From an uncultured Pelagibacteraceae bacterium (GTDB lineage Bacteria; Pseudomonadota; Alphaproteobacteria; Pelagibacterales; Pelagibacteraceae): a DNA stretch of 5,880 nt. The translations under genes were made by a program, and so were the position numbers. Location of the stretch: NCBI GenBank assembly GCA_902554135.1, contig CACDNJ010000026.1, positions 1 through 5,880 of the forward strand, in the 5' to 3' direction. The notes beneath the pieces are model-generated. The model was not told where the DNA came from. It was given only the letters and a program-made list of their open reading frames with translations, and ran no database searches. This document shows, one piece after another, positions 1-5,880 of the stretch (position 1 is the stretch's first letter; the number at the start of each line of letters is the position of its first letter).

Positions 1-264
1 TGTTTTAACTTGTTCAACTGAAAATTCTGGCCCTCCATCTTCACCTAGATTTCTATAGCTTAAAAGATTCATGGAATGACAGGATGAACATACTTCTGTG
101 TATACTTGGTAACCTCTTTGTAAAGAAGATCGATCAAATTTTCCTGTTAAACCTTTAAAACTCCATTCTTGTTTTAAGAGTTTGATTTCTGAAGACAAAG
201 AAATATTAGCAAAAAAAATTGAAAATAAAAAAATTTGAAAATAAACTAGTTTTTTTTTATACAT
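1..264 (-). CDS. petC: Cytochrome c1, 5' part (bc1 complex; runs off the left edge)
   Basis: This is the first 88 codons of cytochrome c1, the membrane-anchored c-type cytochrome that takes electrons from the Rieske protein and passes them to a soluble or membrane cytochrome c. Read on the minus strand, the protein opens with a lysine-rich n-region (residues 3-5) and a hydrophobic stretch (about 6-23) that looks like a Sec signal peptide, with likely cleavage near residues 24-26. The mature N-terminus carries the family-typical KQEWSF (31-36) and a heme c site CSSCH (59-63), preceded by RGYQVYTEV and followed by SYRNL. The Met ligand and the C-terminal anchor lie beyond the window. The ATG overlaps the petB stop by 8 bases (257-264), which suggests translational coupling. 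The signal peptide directly after this ATG supports the start. Family identity is very secure. Confidence 0.95.
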   Translation of the reverse strand, partial: MYKKKLVYFQIFLFSIFFANISLSSEIKLLKQEWSFKGLTGKFDRSSLQRGYQVYTEVCSSCHSMNLLSYRNLGEDGGPEFSVEQVKT

Positions 265-1492
265 TGAGCCCATCGGTTTTGCTTTTTAAAACTGGATCAG
301 AGATACTTAAAGGCACAGGCTCTGTTTTCTCAAATCTGCTGAGAAGAGGCAGGATAACAATAAAATGTATAAAGTAGTAGGCCGTAGCTACTCTCGCTAT
401 CAATAAATAGGTACCTTCTGCTGGCATAGCGCCCATGTATCCTAAAACCAATACATCAATTACAAGTAGCCAGAAGAATTGTTTGTATATAGGTCTAAAA
501 ATTGCTGATCTTACTTTGCTGCTGTCAAGCCAAGGAAGAGCTATCAAAATAAAAATGGATGCGAATAATAAAATAACCCCACCTAACTTATCTGGAACAG
601 ATCTTAAGATTGCATAAAAGGGAAGTAAGTACCACTCTGGAACAATGTGTTTGGGGGTTACTAATGGATTTGCCTGAATATAGTTATCACTATGACCTAG
701 TATATTGGGTGCAAAAAATACAAAACCAGAAAAAATTATTAAAAACACCAACAACGCAAACAAATCTTTAATGGTTATGTATGGATGAAAAGGAACTGTA
801 TCGCTTGAAGGCTTTTTTATTTCAATCCCAACAGGATTGTTATTTCCTGGAACATGCAAAGCCCAAATGTGTAGAATTACTAAACCTAAAATTAAAAAAG
901 GAAAGAGATAGTGAAGGCTAAAAAATCTTGTAAGCGTAGGATTATCTACCGCATATCCTCCCCATAACCACATAGTTATGCTTTCTCCAACCAAAGGTAT
1001 TGCGCTAAATAAATTTGTGATTACGGTTGCTCCCCAAAAACTCATCTGGCCCCATGGTAAAACATAACCCATAAATGCCGTTGCCATCATCAGAAGATAA
1101 ATTAACATTCCTAATATCCATATAATCTCCCTTGGGGACTTGTATGATCCATAAAATAAAGATCTAAAAATATGAATATAAACTGCAAGAAAAAACATTG
1201 AGGCTCCATTACTGTGAACATATCTAATTAACCACCCATAATTTACATCTCTCATTACATGTTCAATGCTGTTAAAGGCCATGTCTGCATGTGCAACATA
1301 ATGCATTGCTAGTACAACTCCTGTTATTATCTGAGATATCAAACAGAAAGTTAAAATTCCTCCAAAGGTCCACCAATAGTTTAGATTTCTAGGAGTCGGA
1401 TACTCCCTTAGGTGTGCACTCAAAGATAACAGAGGAAGTCTATCGTTAAACCATTTTCCAAATTTTGAACTAGGCTTATAATTCTCACTCAT
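257..1492 (-). CDS. petB: Cytochrome b subunit of the ubiquinol-cytochrome c reductase (bc1) complex
   Basis: This 411-residue protein is the membrane core of complex III. It oxidises ubiquinol at the Qo site and reduces quinone at the Qi site while moving protons across the inner membrane. The four heme ligands are visible: H93 and H194 for heme bL, H107 and H208 for heme bH. Both His pairs have 13 intervening residues, the bc1 pattern rather than the b6f one. The Qo-site PEWY motif is at 285-288, and the [12 protein letters not shown] segment of the cd region is at 142-153. About eight hydrophobic helices can be traced, the last ending near residue 384. The length and the unsplit form are normal for alphaproteobacteria, where b6f systems instead split this protein into two. 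It starts 6 bases downstream of the petA stop and overlaps petC, so it is the middle gene of a three-gene operon. No Shine-Dalgarno sequence precedes the ATG. Confidence 0.98.
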   Translation of the reverse strand: MSENYKPSSKFGKWFNDRLPLLSLSAHLREYPTPRNLNYWWTFGGILTFCLISQIITGVVLAMHYVAHADMAFNSIEHVMRDVNYGWLIRYVHSNGASMFFLAVYIHIFRSLFYGSYKSPREIIWILGMLIYLLMMATAFMGYVLPWGQMSFWGATVITNLFSAIPLVGESITMWLWGGYAVDNPTLTRFFSLHYLFPFLILGLVILHIWALHVPGNNNPVGIEIKKPSSDTVPFHPYITIKDLFALLVFLIIFSGFVFFAPNILGHSDNYIQANPLVTPKHIVPEWYLLPFYAILRSVPDKLGGVILLFASIFILIALPWLDSSKVRSAIFRPIYKQFFWLLVIDVLVLGYMGAMPAEGTYLLIARVATAYYFIHFIVILPLLSRFEKTEPVPLSISDPVLKSKTDGLNV

Positions 1493-1497
1493 AATTT

Positions 1498-2013
1498 TTA
1501 ACCAATCTTTATAGTATTATCGTCAACAAACGTATACTTGGGTATTTCCATATTAACTGGTGCGGGACCCTTTCTGATCCGTCCCGATGTATCATAATGA
1601 GAGCCATGACAAGGACAAAACCAACCTTTATATTCTCCTTTGTCAGACAAAGGCACACATCCTAGATGAGTACATATACCCAACATGACCAACCACTCTG
1701 GTTTCTTTACTCTATCCTGATCCTTTTCAGGATGTTTGAGCTCTTCTATTTTAACCGATTGAGCTTCCGAAATTTCTGATTCTGTTCGTCTTTTAATAAA
1801 AACAGGTTTTCCTCTCCACAAAACTGTTATGGATTTTCCAGGCTGAATTTGACTTATATCTACTTCTGTAGTTGCTAGAGCCTTAACAGAACTATCTGGG
1901 TTCATTTGATCTATAAACGGCCAAATAGTTGCTCCCAACCCTACCGCACCAATTGTGTAACTTGCTGTAAAAAGAAAATCTCTTCTGTTGTTTTTTTTCT
2001 CTGGCTTATCCAT
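1498..2013 (-). CDS. petA: Rieske iron-sulfur subunit of the bc1 complex
   Basis: This 171-residue protein carries the high-potential [2Fe-2S] cluster that takes the first electron from ubiquinol and delivers it to cytochrome c1. Both cluster-binding boxes are intact. Box 1 is CTHLGC (114-119), supplying C114 and H116; box 2 is CPCHGSHYD (133-141), supplying C133 and H136. C119 and C135 are expected to form the stabilising disulfide. The Pro loop GPAP is at 149-152. The N-terminus has a twin-arginine motif, R10-R11-D-F-L, before a hydrophobic helix (about 16-35), fitting Tat export with an uncleaved membrane anchor, as known for this family. Length and layout are standard for alphaproteobacteria. 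It is the first gene of petABC and is transcribed away from hemF. The ATG chosen leaves a short N-tail before the twin arginines. No ribosome-binding core is visible upstream. Confidence 0.97.
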   Translation of the reverse strand: MDKPEKKNNRRDFLFTASYTIGAVGLGATIWPFIDQMNPDSSVKALATTEVDISQIQPGKSITVLWRGKPVFIKRRTESEISEAQSVKIEELKHPEKDQDRVKKPEWLVMLGICTHLGCVPLSDKGEYKGWFCPCHGSHYDTSGRIRKGPAPVNMEIPKYTFVDDNTIKIG

Positions 2014-2139
2014 GAAATTATAATATCATTTATTATTTACAATTAAGACTAATTTATAGATCTTACCCGGGTCAGAATGACACATGAAAACACGCCAAAA
2101 TGTTAAGTTTTGGCCTTATAAACAAGAAAGTTATTTTAA
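2014..2139. promoter_or_regulatory. Divergent control region between petA and hemF
   Basis: This 126-base spacer must hold promoters for both the bc1 operon (leftward) and hemF-greA (rightward). Seen directly: a perfect 7-bp inverted repeat at 2094-2114, the GC-rich 8-base palindrome ACCCGGGT at 2065-2072 in otherwise AT-rich DNA, and an adjacent GTCA-GAA-TGAC dyad at 2071-2081. A TATAAA hexamer read leftward (2053-2058) sits about 40 bases from the petA ATG and could be its -10 box. An upstream -35 is only weakly matched. For hemF, ATGACA (2077-2082) resembles a -35, but no good -10 lies at the right distance. Promoter positions are therefore guesses; that the region is regulatory follows from the divergent gene arrangement. 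Confidence 0.6.
2094..2114. repeat. Perfect 7-bp inverted repeat, possible operator or leader hairpin
   Basis: GCCAAAA and TTTTGGC flank a 7-base spacer (2101-2107). The dyad lies 25 bases upstream of the hemF ATG and 80 bases upstream of the petA ATG. It has no following T-run on either strand, so it is not a typical intrinsic terminator. It could be a binding site for a dimeric regulator or a small RNA hairpin in the hemF leader. No known box was recognised in it. Confidence 0.5.
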
Positions 2140-2982
2140 ATGAAACTAAATTCAGAAACACAAAAAAAAATAGCATCCGAGTGGTTTAAGTACCTACAAT
2201 TAGAAATGTGTAAAGAATTCGAGTCGCTTGAAAGAAAAGCTGCAAAAAGAAAAAGAATTAAGCCTTCAATTTTTAAAAAAAAAATCTGGAATAAAAAAGA
2301 TCCTAGAGATGGAGGTGGGCAATATTATCTCTTAAAAAAAGGACAAATATTTGACCAAGTTGGAATTAACTATTCAAAAGTAAAAGGAGTCTTTCCGAAA
2401 AATTTTAAATCTAAGATTCCTGGAACAAAAAATAGTCCTTCTTATTGGGCATCTGGAATATCGATCGTAGCTCACATGAAAAATCCTAAAATTCCAGCAT
2501 TGCATTTCAACACGAGATTTATTGTAACATCAAAAAGTTGGTTTGGTGGTGGCATGGACGCAACGCCTAGCTATAGGGATAAAAAGGAAAAATTTTTTAT
2601 TCATGAAAAATTGAGGAAGCTTTGTAAATCTAATAGAAAAAATTACAGTATTTATAAAAAATGGTGTGATCAGTATTTTTATATAAAACACAGAAAAGAA
2701 CCAAGAGGAATAGGTGGAATTTTCTTTGATTATTTATATAAGGACTGGAAAAAAAATTTTAAATTTGTTAGAGAGCTTGGAATATGCTTTCTTGTACTAT
2801 CTAAAGATGTAATTAATAAAAAATTATTCTTAAAATTCAACAAAAAACAGAAAAGTGATCAGTTTGTTAAAAGAAGAAAATATGTAGAATTTAATTTACT
2901 ATATGACAGAGGTACAAAATTTGGTTTAAATACTGGTGGAAATATTGATGCAATTTTTATGTCTCTTCCGCCTTTATATTAA
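2140..2982 (+). CDS. hemF: Oxygen-dependent coproporphyrinogen III oxidase
   Basis: HemF catalyses the O2-dependent oxidative decarboxylation of coproporphyrinogen III to protoporphyrinogen IX in the cytoplasm, a late step of heme synthesis. The 280-residue product shows the family blocks in order: SIVAHMKNPKIPALHFNTRF (108-127, with conserved H112 and H122), SWFGGGMDATPSY (133-145), YIKHRKEPRGIGGIFFDYL (181-199, H184), and YVEFNLLYDRGTKFGL with TGGN (248-268). It ends at SLPPLY. Enterobacterial HemF runs on for nearly 30 more residues, but the alphaproteobacterial forms I remember stop close to this point, so I read it as full length. The N-terminal third is very lysine-rich and contains A9 and A10 runs (2162-2170, 2275-2284). 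A weak purine stretch (2124-2130) is the only ribosome-site candidate. greA follows after 11 bases, probably in one transcript, and petA is divergent. Confidence 0.96.
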   Translation: MKLNSETQKKIASEWFKYLQLEMCKEFESLERKAAKRKRIKPSIFKKKIWNKKDPRDGGGQYYLLKKGQIFDQVGINYSKVKGVFPKNFKSKIPGTKNSPSYWASGISIVAHMKNPKIPALHFNTRFIVTSKSWFGGGMDATPSYRDKKEKFFIHEKLRKLCKSNRKNYSIYKKWCDQYFYIKHRKEPRGIGGIFFDYLYKDWKKNFKFVRELGICFLVLSKDVINKKLFLKFNKKQKSDQFVKRRKYVEFNLLYDRGTKFGLNTGGNIDAIFMSLPPLY

Positions 2983-2993
2983 AAATAGATAAA

Positions 2994-3470
2994 ATGGAAA
3001 AAGAACCTATAACTACTCAGGGATTAAAAAAACTCCAAGAAGAGTTGGAAGATTTAAAAAAAAATAAAAGACCAAAGGTAGTAGCTGCTATTGCTGAAGC
3101 TAGAGCTCATGGGGATCTTAAAGAAAATGCGGAATATCACGCAGCTAAAGAACAGCAGGGTCATATTGAAGGAAGAGTTTTAGAAATAAATGATATCATA
3201 GCAAGAGCAAATGTAATTGACGTATCAAAAATACAAAATACAGGAAAAATTATTTTTGGTTCAACAGTAACTGTAAAGGATTTAGAAAGCCAAAACAAAA
3301 AATCATTTAAAATTGTTGGAAAAGATGAGGCCGATATAAGCAAAAACTTAATCTATTTCAGATCACCAATGGGGAAATCACTTATCGGAAAAACTGTAAA
3401 AGAACTTGTGACTGTAAGTACACCTTCAGGAGAAAAAAATTTTGAAATTCTAGAAGTAAAATATATTTAG
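2994..3470 (+). CDS. greA: Transcription elongation factor GreA
   Basis: GreA enters the RNA polymerase secondary channel and stimulates cleavage of backtracked RNA so that stalled complexes resume. The 158 residues equal the E. coli length. The N-terminal coiled-coil hairpin (about 10-75) carries the highly conserved block AAIAEARAHGDLKENAEYHA (31-50). Its tip acids D41 and E44 are the residues known to coordinate the catalytic Mg2+ of the polymerase. The C-terminal FKBP-like domain (about 80-158) includes VIDV, IFGSTVTV, IVGKDEAD, SPMGKSLIGK and TPSGE. The ATG lies 11 bases past the hemF stop with only AT-rich sequence between, so it is probably co-transcribed. Pairing with hemF looks like positional compaction rather than a functional partnership. 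The stop codon lies one base from the stop of the convergent cca gene. Confidence 0.98.
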   Translation: MEKEPITTQGLKKLQEELEDLKKNKRPKVVAAIAEARAHGDLKENAEYHAAKEQQGHIEGRVLEINDIIARANVIDVSKIQNTGKIIFGSTVTVKDLESQNKKSFKIVGKDEADISKNLIYFRSPMGKSLIGKTVKELVTVSTPSGEKNFEILEVKYI

Positions 3471-3471
3471 A

Positions 3472-4725
3472 TTATTTAAATTTTTTTATTATCTTAGTTA
3501 ATTCATCATCATTTAAACTAAAATTGTCCTCTATCCATTTTTTTTGTATTTCTTTAATGGCCTGTCCCATGCTCTTTCCACTTTTTATACCTTTATCTAA
3601 TAAATAATTTCCCGTAATAGGAAATTTTGGAACAGATATATTGTCAATTTTTGAAAACATAGAAACCAAATCTTTTAGGTTAAAATTTCTTTTTGCTATA
3701 CTACAAATGAAAAACAAAGATTTAACTCTCTTTTTGGTATGATAAAAAATATTTTTCTTTAAATCCTTTTTGAAGAAGTTCTTGTCTCTTTGTGCCTCTT
3801 TAAAATTCCTGCCACAGAAATCAAGATGGTCTCTGGTTTCGTTGGAAACATTATATTTATGAGAAAAATATTCGTGATTATTTGATCCGTCCACTAAGAG
3901 TAAGGCTAAAATGTTATCTCTTTCCAGTATTTTTGTTTTTAAATTTCTTATAGCTGAAAAATTTTTGGTTCTTTCAATATATTTGAACTCTGGAAAAACC
4001 AATCTAAAAATATTAAGAAATGTTTGGTTTTTATAAATCTCTTCAAAATTTTTTAATTTTAAAATCTTATTTAGTTCATCATAAATCCTCTCCTTTGATA
4101 ATTTTGTAATACCACCCAGATTGATTTGAATAGCTTTCAAGGTTGCTTTATCAAAATCAAAACTTGAGTATTCAATTGAGAATCTTATAAATCTTAAAAT
4201 TCTTAAATAATCTTCTTTTATTCTTTTGTCAGGATCACCAATAAATTTTATTTTTTTGTTCTTAAGATCGGAAACTCCAGATTGAGGGTCAAATATATTG
4301 CCTTTTTGATTAAGGTAAATGGCATTAATTGTAAAATCTCTTCTATTAGAATCCTCGTCCCAATTGTCAGTGAAAGAAACTGTTGCGTGTCTTCCATCGG
4401 TAGAGATATCTTTTCTGAGTGTAGTAATTTCAAAATTCTGATTTTTTAAAACAAGTGTTAATGTGCCGTGCTCAATTCCGGTTTTTTTTACTACAACATC
4501 TGAATTTTCAAATTTTTTTATTATTTCGTCTGGGGTTAGAACTGTTGCAATATCAATGTCGCCGATTTTTTCATTAAGTAAATATTTTCTTACGCAACCT
4601 CCAACAAACATGGTTTGTGATTTCTCTCCGCCTGAATTTAGTATGCTAAAAATTTGCTTTATATTCCTTGACCTATAGAAAGGAAAAAATAATTTCTCTA
4701 TAGCTGATAAAATTCTCATATTCAT
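3472..4725 (-). CDS. cca: CCA tRNA nucleotidyltransferase (class II, poly(A) polymerase family)
   Basis: This enzyme adds or repairs the 3' CCA of tRNAs without a nucleic-acid template. The 417-residue protein opens with the nucleotidyltransferase head: VGGCVRKYLL (41-50), then G-D56-I-D58, the two metal-binding aspartates. GIEHGTLTLVL (83-93) and TTLRKDISTDGRHATV (101-116) follow. RRD (128-130) begins the motif that discriminates ribose. E171-D-Y-L-R175 is the class II EDxxR element that reads CTP and ATP. An RNA-binding helical region with ERIYDEL (212-218) follows, then a divergent lysine-rich tail. The EHGT and TDGR blocks fit alphaproteobacterial CCA enzymes better than E. coli PcnB, but a poly(A) polymerase role cannot be excluded. 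The ATG at 4725 starts one base after the CCA end of tRNA-Gln. An in-frame TAG inside the tRNA (4738-4740) rules out a longer form, and the only close alternative is the ATG at 4719. Confidence 0.93.
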   Translation of the reverse strand: MNMRILSAIEKLFFPFYRSRNIKQIFSILNSGGEKSQTMFVGGCVRKYLLNEKIGDIDIATVLTPDEIIKKFENSDVVVKKTGIEHGTLTLVLKNQNFEITTLRKDISTDGRHATVSFTDNWDEDSNRRDFTINAIYLNQKGNIFDPQSGVSDLKNKKIKFIGDPDKRIKEDYLRILRFIRFSIEYSSFDFDKATLKAIQINLGGITKLSKERIYDELNKILKLKNFEEIYKNQTFLNIFRLVFPEFKYIERTKNFSAIRNLKTKILERDNILALLLVDGSNNHEYFSHKYNVSNETRDHLDFCGRNFKEAQRDKNFFKKDLKKNIFYHTKKRVKSLFFICSIAKRNFNLKDLVSMFSKIDNISVPKFPITGNYLLDKGIKSGKSMGQAIKEIQKKWIEDNFSLNDDELTKIIKKFK

Positions 4726-4726
4726 C

Positions 4727-4800
4727 TGGCTGGGGCGCTAGGATTCGAACCTAGGATGGTGGTACCAAAAACCACTGCCTTACCGCTTGGCTACGCCCCA
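4727..4800 (-). tRNA. tRNA-Gln, anticodon UUG, with encoded CCA
   Basis: A full cloverleaf folds from 74 bases on the minus strand: a 7-bp acceptor stem TGGGGCG/CGCCCCA with the U1-A72 pair typical of tRNA-Gln, a D-arm GCC/GGC, an anticodon stem GTGGT/ACCAC around loop TTTTGGT, a T-stem CTAGG/CCTAG around TTCGAAT, discriminator G and a genomically encoded CCA (4727-4729). The anticodon TTG is at 4766-4768 and reads CAA codons (CAG by wobble). It lies 33 bases after the ispE stop and one base before the cca start codon, on the same strand, and no convincing promoter of its own is visible, so it is probably cut out of an ispE-tRNA-cca transcript. Confidence 0.97.
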
Positions 4801-4833
4801 ATTCAATTTTTGATATACCACAAAAAAACAAAT

Positions 4834-5694
4834 TTAAATAGTTTTACCGACAACACACCAAAATTTAGGAAATTTTTTTTTAATTTTTTTTAATCCCAAA
4901 TCAGCGCTCTTTTTTGTCAAAAATACCCCAAAACATGCGGAGCCCGATCCAGTAAGTCTAGAAAATTGACAGTTTTTGATAACTCTCAGTTCAAATAAAA
5001 TTTTTTGTATTATAGGAAATTTTGAGATCACAATTTTTTCTAAAGAATTTTCTTGATACTTTAAATTTTCAACCATGTTTAATTTTGAATCTGTCTTATA
5101 AAAACCATTTGATTTTAATTTTTTGTAAACCTTGACTTTTGAGTATGCATTTTTGGTAGATGATTTCAGAAACGGATAAACTAAAACAAAATAAAGTTTA
5201 ATTTTACTTTTCAAATCAATTATTTTATCCAAGTTTTTTTGAAAAATTTGCTTAGAGTTAAAAAATAATCTTAAATCTGACCCGATATTTTTTGAAAAGT
5301 AGTGTCTGTCTTTTTCAAGCATTTTTCTTCCTTTTGTAAAATATTTTATTAAAGTAGCTGCATTGCTGGAGCCCCCTCCAAATCCCGAAAAAACCGGAAT
5401 ATTTTTTCTAATCAAAATATTGTAATTGCGATTCCTTTTTATCATTCCTTTGGTTCTTAATAACGAAAGACATCTGTTCACTGAGTTATTTTTTTTCTTA
5501 ACATCATTGCTAAATCTTCCAAAAAATTTGATTTTGTCTTTTTGAGCCTTAATCCTATTTATCCTTATTTCGTCATATAGATTGATTAAAAAAACTAAAG
5601 ATTGAATATCATGTAGTTTTCTTTCCTTATTTTTTTTACCAACATTTAAAAACAAATTAATTTTACAATAAGATTTTAAAATTGCCTTGCCCAT
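4834..5694 (-). CDS. ispE: 4-diphosphocytidyl-2-C-methyl-D-erythritol kinase
   Basis: IspE phosphorylates the 2-hydroxyl of CDP-methylerythritol with ATP, the fourth step of the MEP pathway to IPP and DMAPP. The 286 residues match the usual length of about 283. GHMP-kinase landmarks are present: SYCKINLFLNV at 8-18 with K11 in the catalytic-lysine position, the ATP-binding glycine loop IPVFSGFGGGSSNAA (99-113), IGSD with D140 in the catalytic-base position, the ENSLE segment (215-219) and the C-terminal TGSGSACFGVF motif (248-258). Outside the motifs the sequence is strongly lysine- and asparagine-rich and divergent, as AT pressure would produce. The glycine loop has Phe105 where Leu is usual. 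The gene starts 11 bases after the stop of the upstream TPR gene and is followed by tRNA-Gln. AAAAAGA upstream of the ATG is at best a weak ribosome site. Confidence 0.95.
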   Translation of the reverse strand: MGKAILKSYCKINLFLNVGKKNKERKLHDIQSLVFLINLYDEIRINRIKAQKDKIKFFGRFSNDVKKKNNSVNRCLSLLRTKGMIKRNRNYNILIRKNIPVFSGFGGGSSNAATLIKYFTKGRKMLEKDRHYFSKNIGSDLRLFFNSKQIFQKNLDKIIDLKSKIKLYFVLVYPFLKSSTKNAYSKVKVYKKLKSNGFYKTDSKLNMVENLKYQENSLEKIVISKFPIIQKILFELRVIKNCQFSRLTGSGSACFGVFLTKKSADLGLKKIKKKFPKFWCVVGKTI

Positions 5695-5705
5695 AAATAG
5701 TCTTT

Positions 5706-5880
5706 TTAACTTTTTTCTAGACCGAACAATAATTTATTTTCAATCTTTTGTCTTAATTCTTTTTCAGTGTCTTCCAAGGTTAAAACATATTCCCAATAAT
5801 ATCGTGCCTGAATTTTTTTATTATTCATCCATAAACAGTCAGCAAAATGGTCATTAACAATAGGATCGTCAGGCATAATT
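5706..5880 (-). CDS. C-terminal end of a TPR-repeat protein (cut by the right edge)
   Basis: An open frame enters from the right edge (first whole codon at 5877-5879) and ends in TAA at 5706-5708, giving 57 residues. The segment PDDPIVNDHFADCLW (3-17), followed by KIQARYYWEYVLTLEDTEKE (22-41), has the helix-turn-helix spacing of a terminal tetratricopeptide repeat (the usual D-x-G-D-A-Y-W, then A-R-x-x-W-x-x-A-L pattern). KIENKL and GLEKS at the end also resemble the tail of TPR proteins that I recall next to ispE in alphaproteobacteria. Such proteins are usually protein-interaction scaffolds, often secreted or membrane-bound, but the N-terminus is missing here and the specific role is unknown. 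It lies 11 bases upstream of ispE and is probably co-transcribed with it. Confidence 0.8.
   Translation of the reverse strand, partial: IMPDDPIVNDHFADCLWMNNKKIQARYYWEYVLTLEDTEKELRQKIENKLLFGLEKS

Noticed and set aside
435..617. A 60-codon plus-strand reading frame opposite petB.
   Set aside because: It is antisense to conserved cytochrome b helices and shows no domain or ribosome site, so it is a shadow frame.
2017..2022. A perfect TATAAT read leftward just before petA, as a -10 promoter box.
   Set aside because: It is only 3 bases from the ATG, so transcription would start inside the start codon region. No -35 box lies at a proper distance.
2950..2982. HemF appears truncated at SLPPLY compared with E. 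coli HemF, which continues for nearly 30 residues.
   Set aside because: The alphaproteobacterial HemF proteins I remember (for example rickettsial ones) stop within a few residues of this point, all catalytic blocks are present, and no remnant of the longer tail is found in the other frames before greA.
3478..3490. T-run after greA as an intrinsic terminator.
   Set aside because: No GC-rich hairpin precedes it, and the run is part of the lysine codons at the end of cca on the other strand.
4463..4678. A 71-codon plus-strand reading frame opposite cca.
   Set aside because: It is antisense to the conserved nucleotidyltransferase core, has no recognisable domain, and its composition is explained by the reverse complement of cca.
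4801..4833. TATATC read leftward between ispE and tRNA-Gln as a tRNA promoter.
   Set aside because: No -35 match at 16-18 bases. The T-rich context makes chance hexamers likely, and read-through from ispE is the simpler explanation.

Overview
The window is about 30% G+C, lysine- and AAA-rich, tightly packed and carries no mobile DNA. Gene content and order (a petA-petB-petC cytochrome bc1 operon, a short alphaproteobacterial-type HemF, an alphaproteobacterial-type CCA enzyme, and a TPR protein next to ispE) point to a streamlined, aerobic, AT-rich alphaproteobacterium. A SAR11/Pelagibacterales-like or related marine lineage is the best guess. That assignment is inference from composition and remembered family features, not from a search.

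Layout. On the minus strand, positions 2013 down to 1 hold the bc1 operon: petA (Rieske protein), petB (cytochrome b) and the first 88 codons of petC (cytochrome c1), which runs off the left edge. A 126-base divergent intergenic region (2014-2139) separates it from a plus-strand pair, hemF (aerobic coproporphyrinogen III oxidase) and greA (transcript cleavage factor). greA converges on a second minus-strand unit with a single base between the two stop codons. In transcription order that unit is the 3' end of a TPR protein (cut by the right edge), ispE (isoprenoid precursor kinase), tRNA-Gln(UUG) and cca (tRNA nucleotidyltransferase).

How it fits together. The bc1 genes need heme, and hemF, an oxygen-dependent heme-synthesis enzyme, is transcribed divergently from the same short control region. 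That region contains a perfect 7-bp inverted repeat and a GC-rich palindromic patch. The ispE product feeds isoprenoid synthesis, including the ubiquinone tail used by bc1, although the two operons are not obviously linked.

The most unusual feature is the tRNA-Gln/cca junction. The tRNA has a genome-encoded CCA end, and the start codon of cca lies one base beyond it, so cca has no leader of its own outside the tRNA. I saw no CRISPR array, insertion sequence, phage gene or clearly novel multi-gene system. Most of the window is ordinary core genome with extreme compaction.
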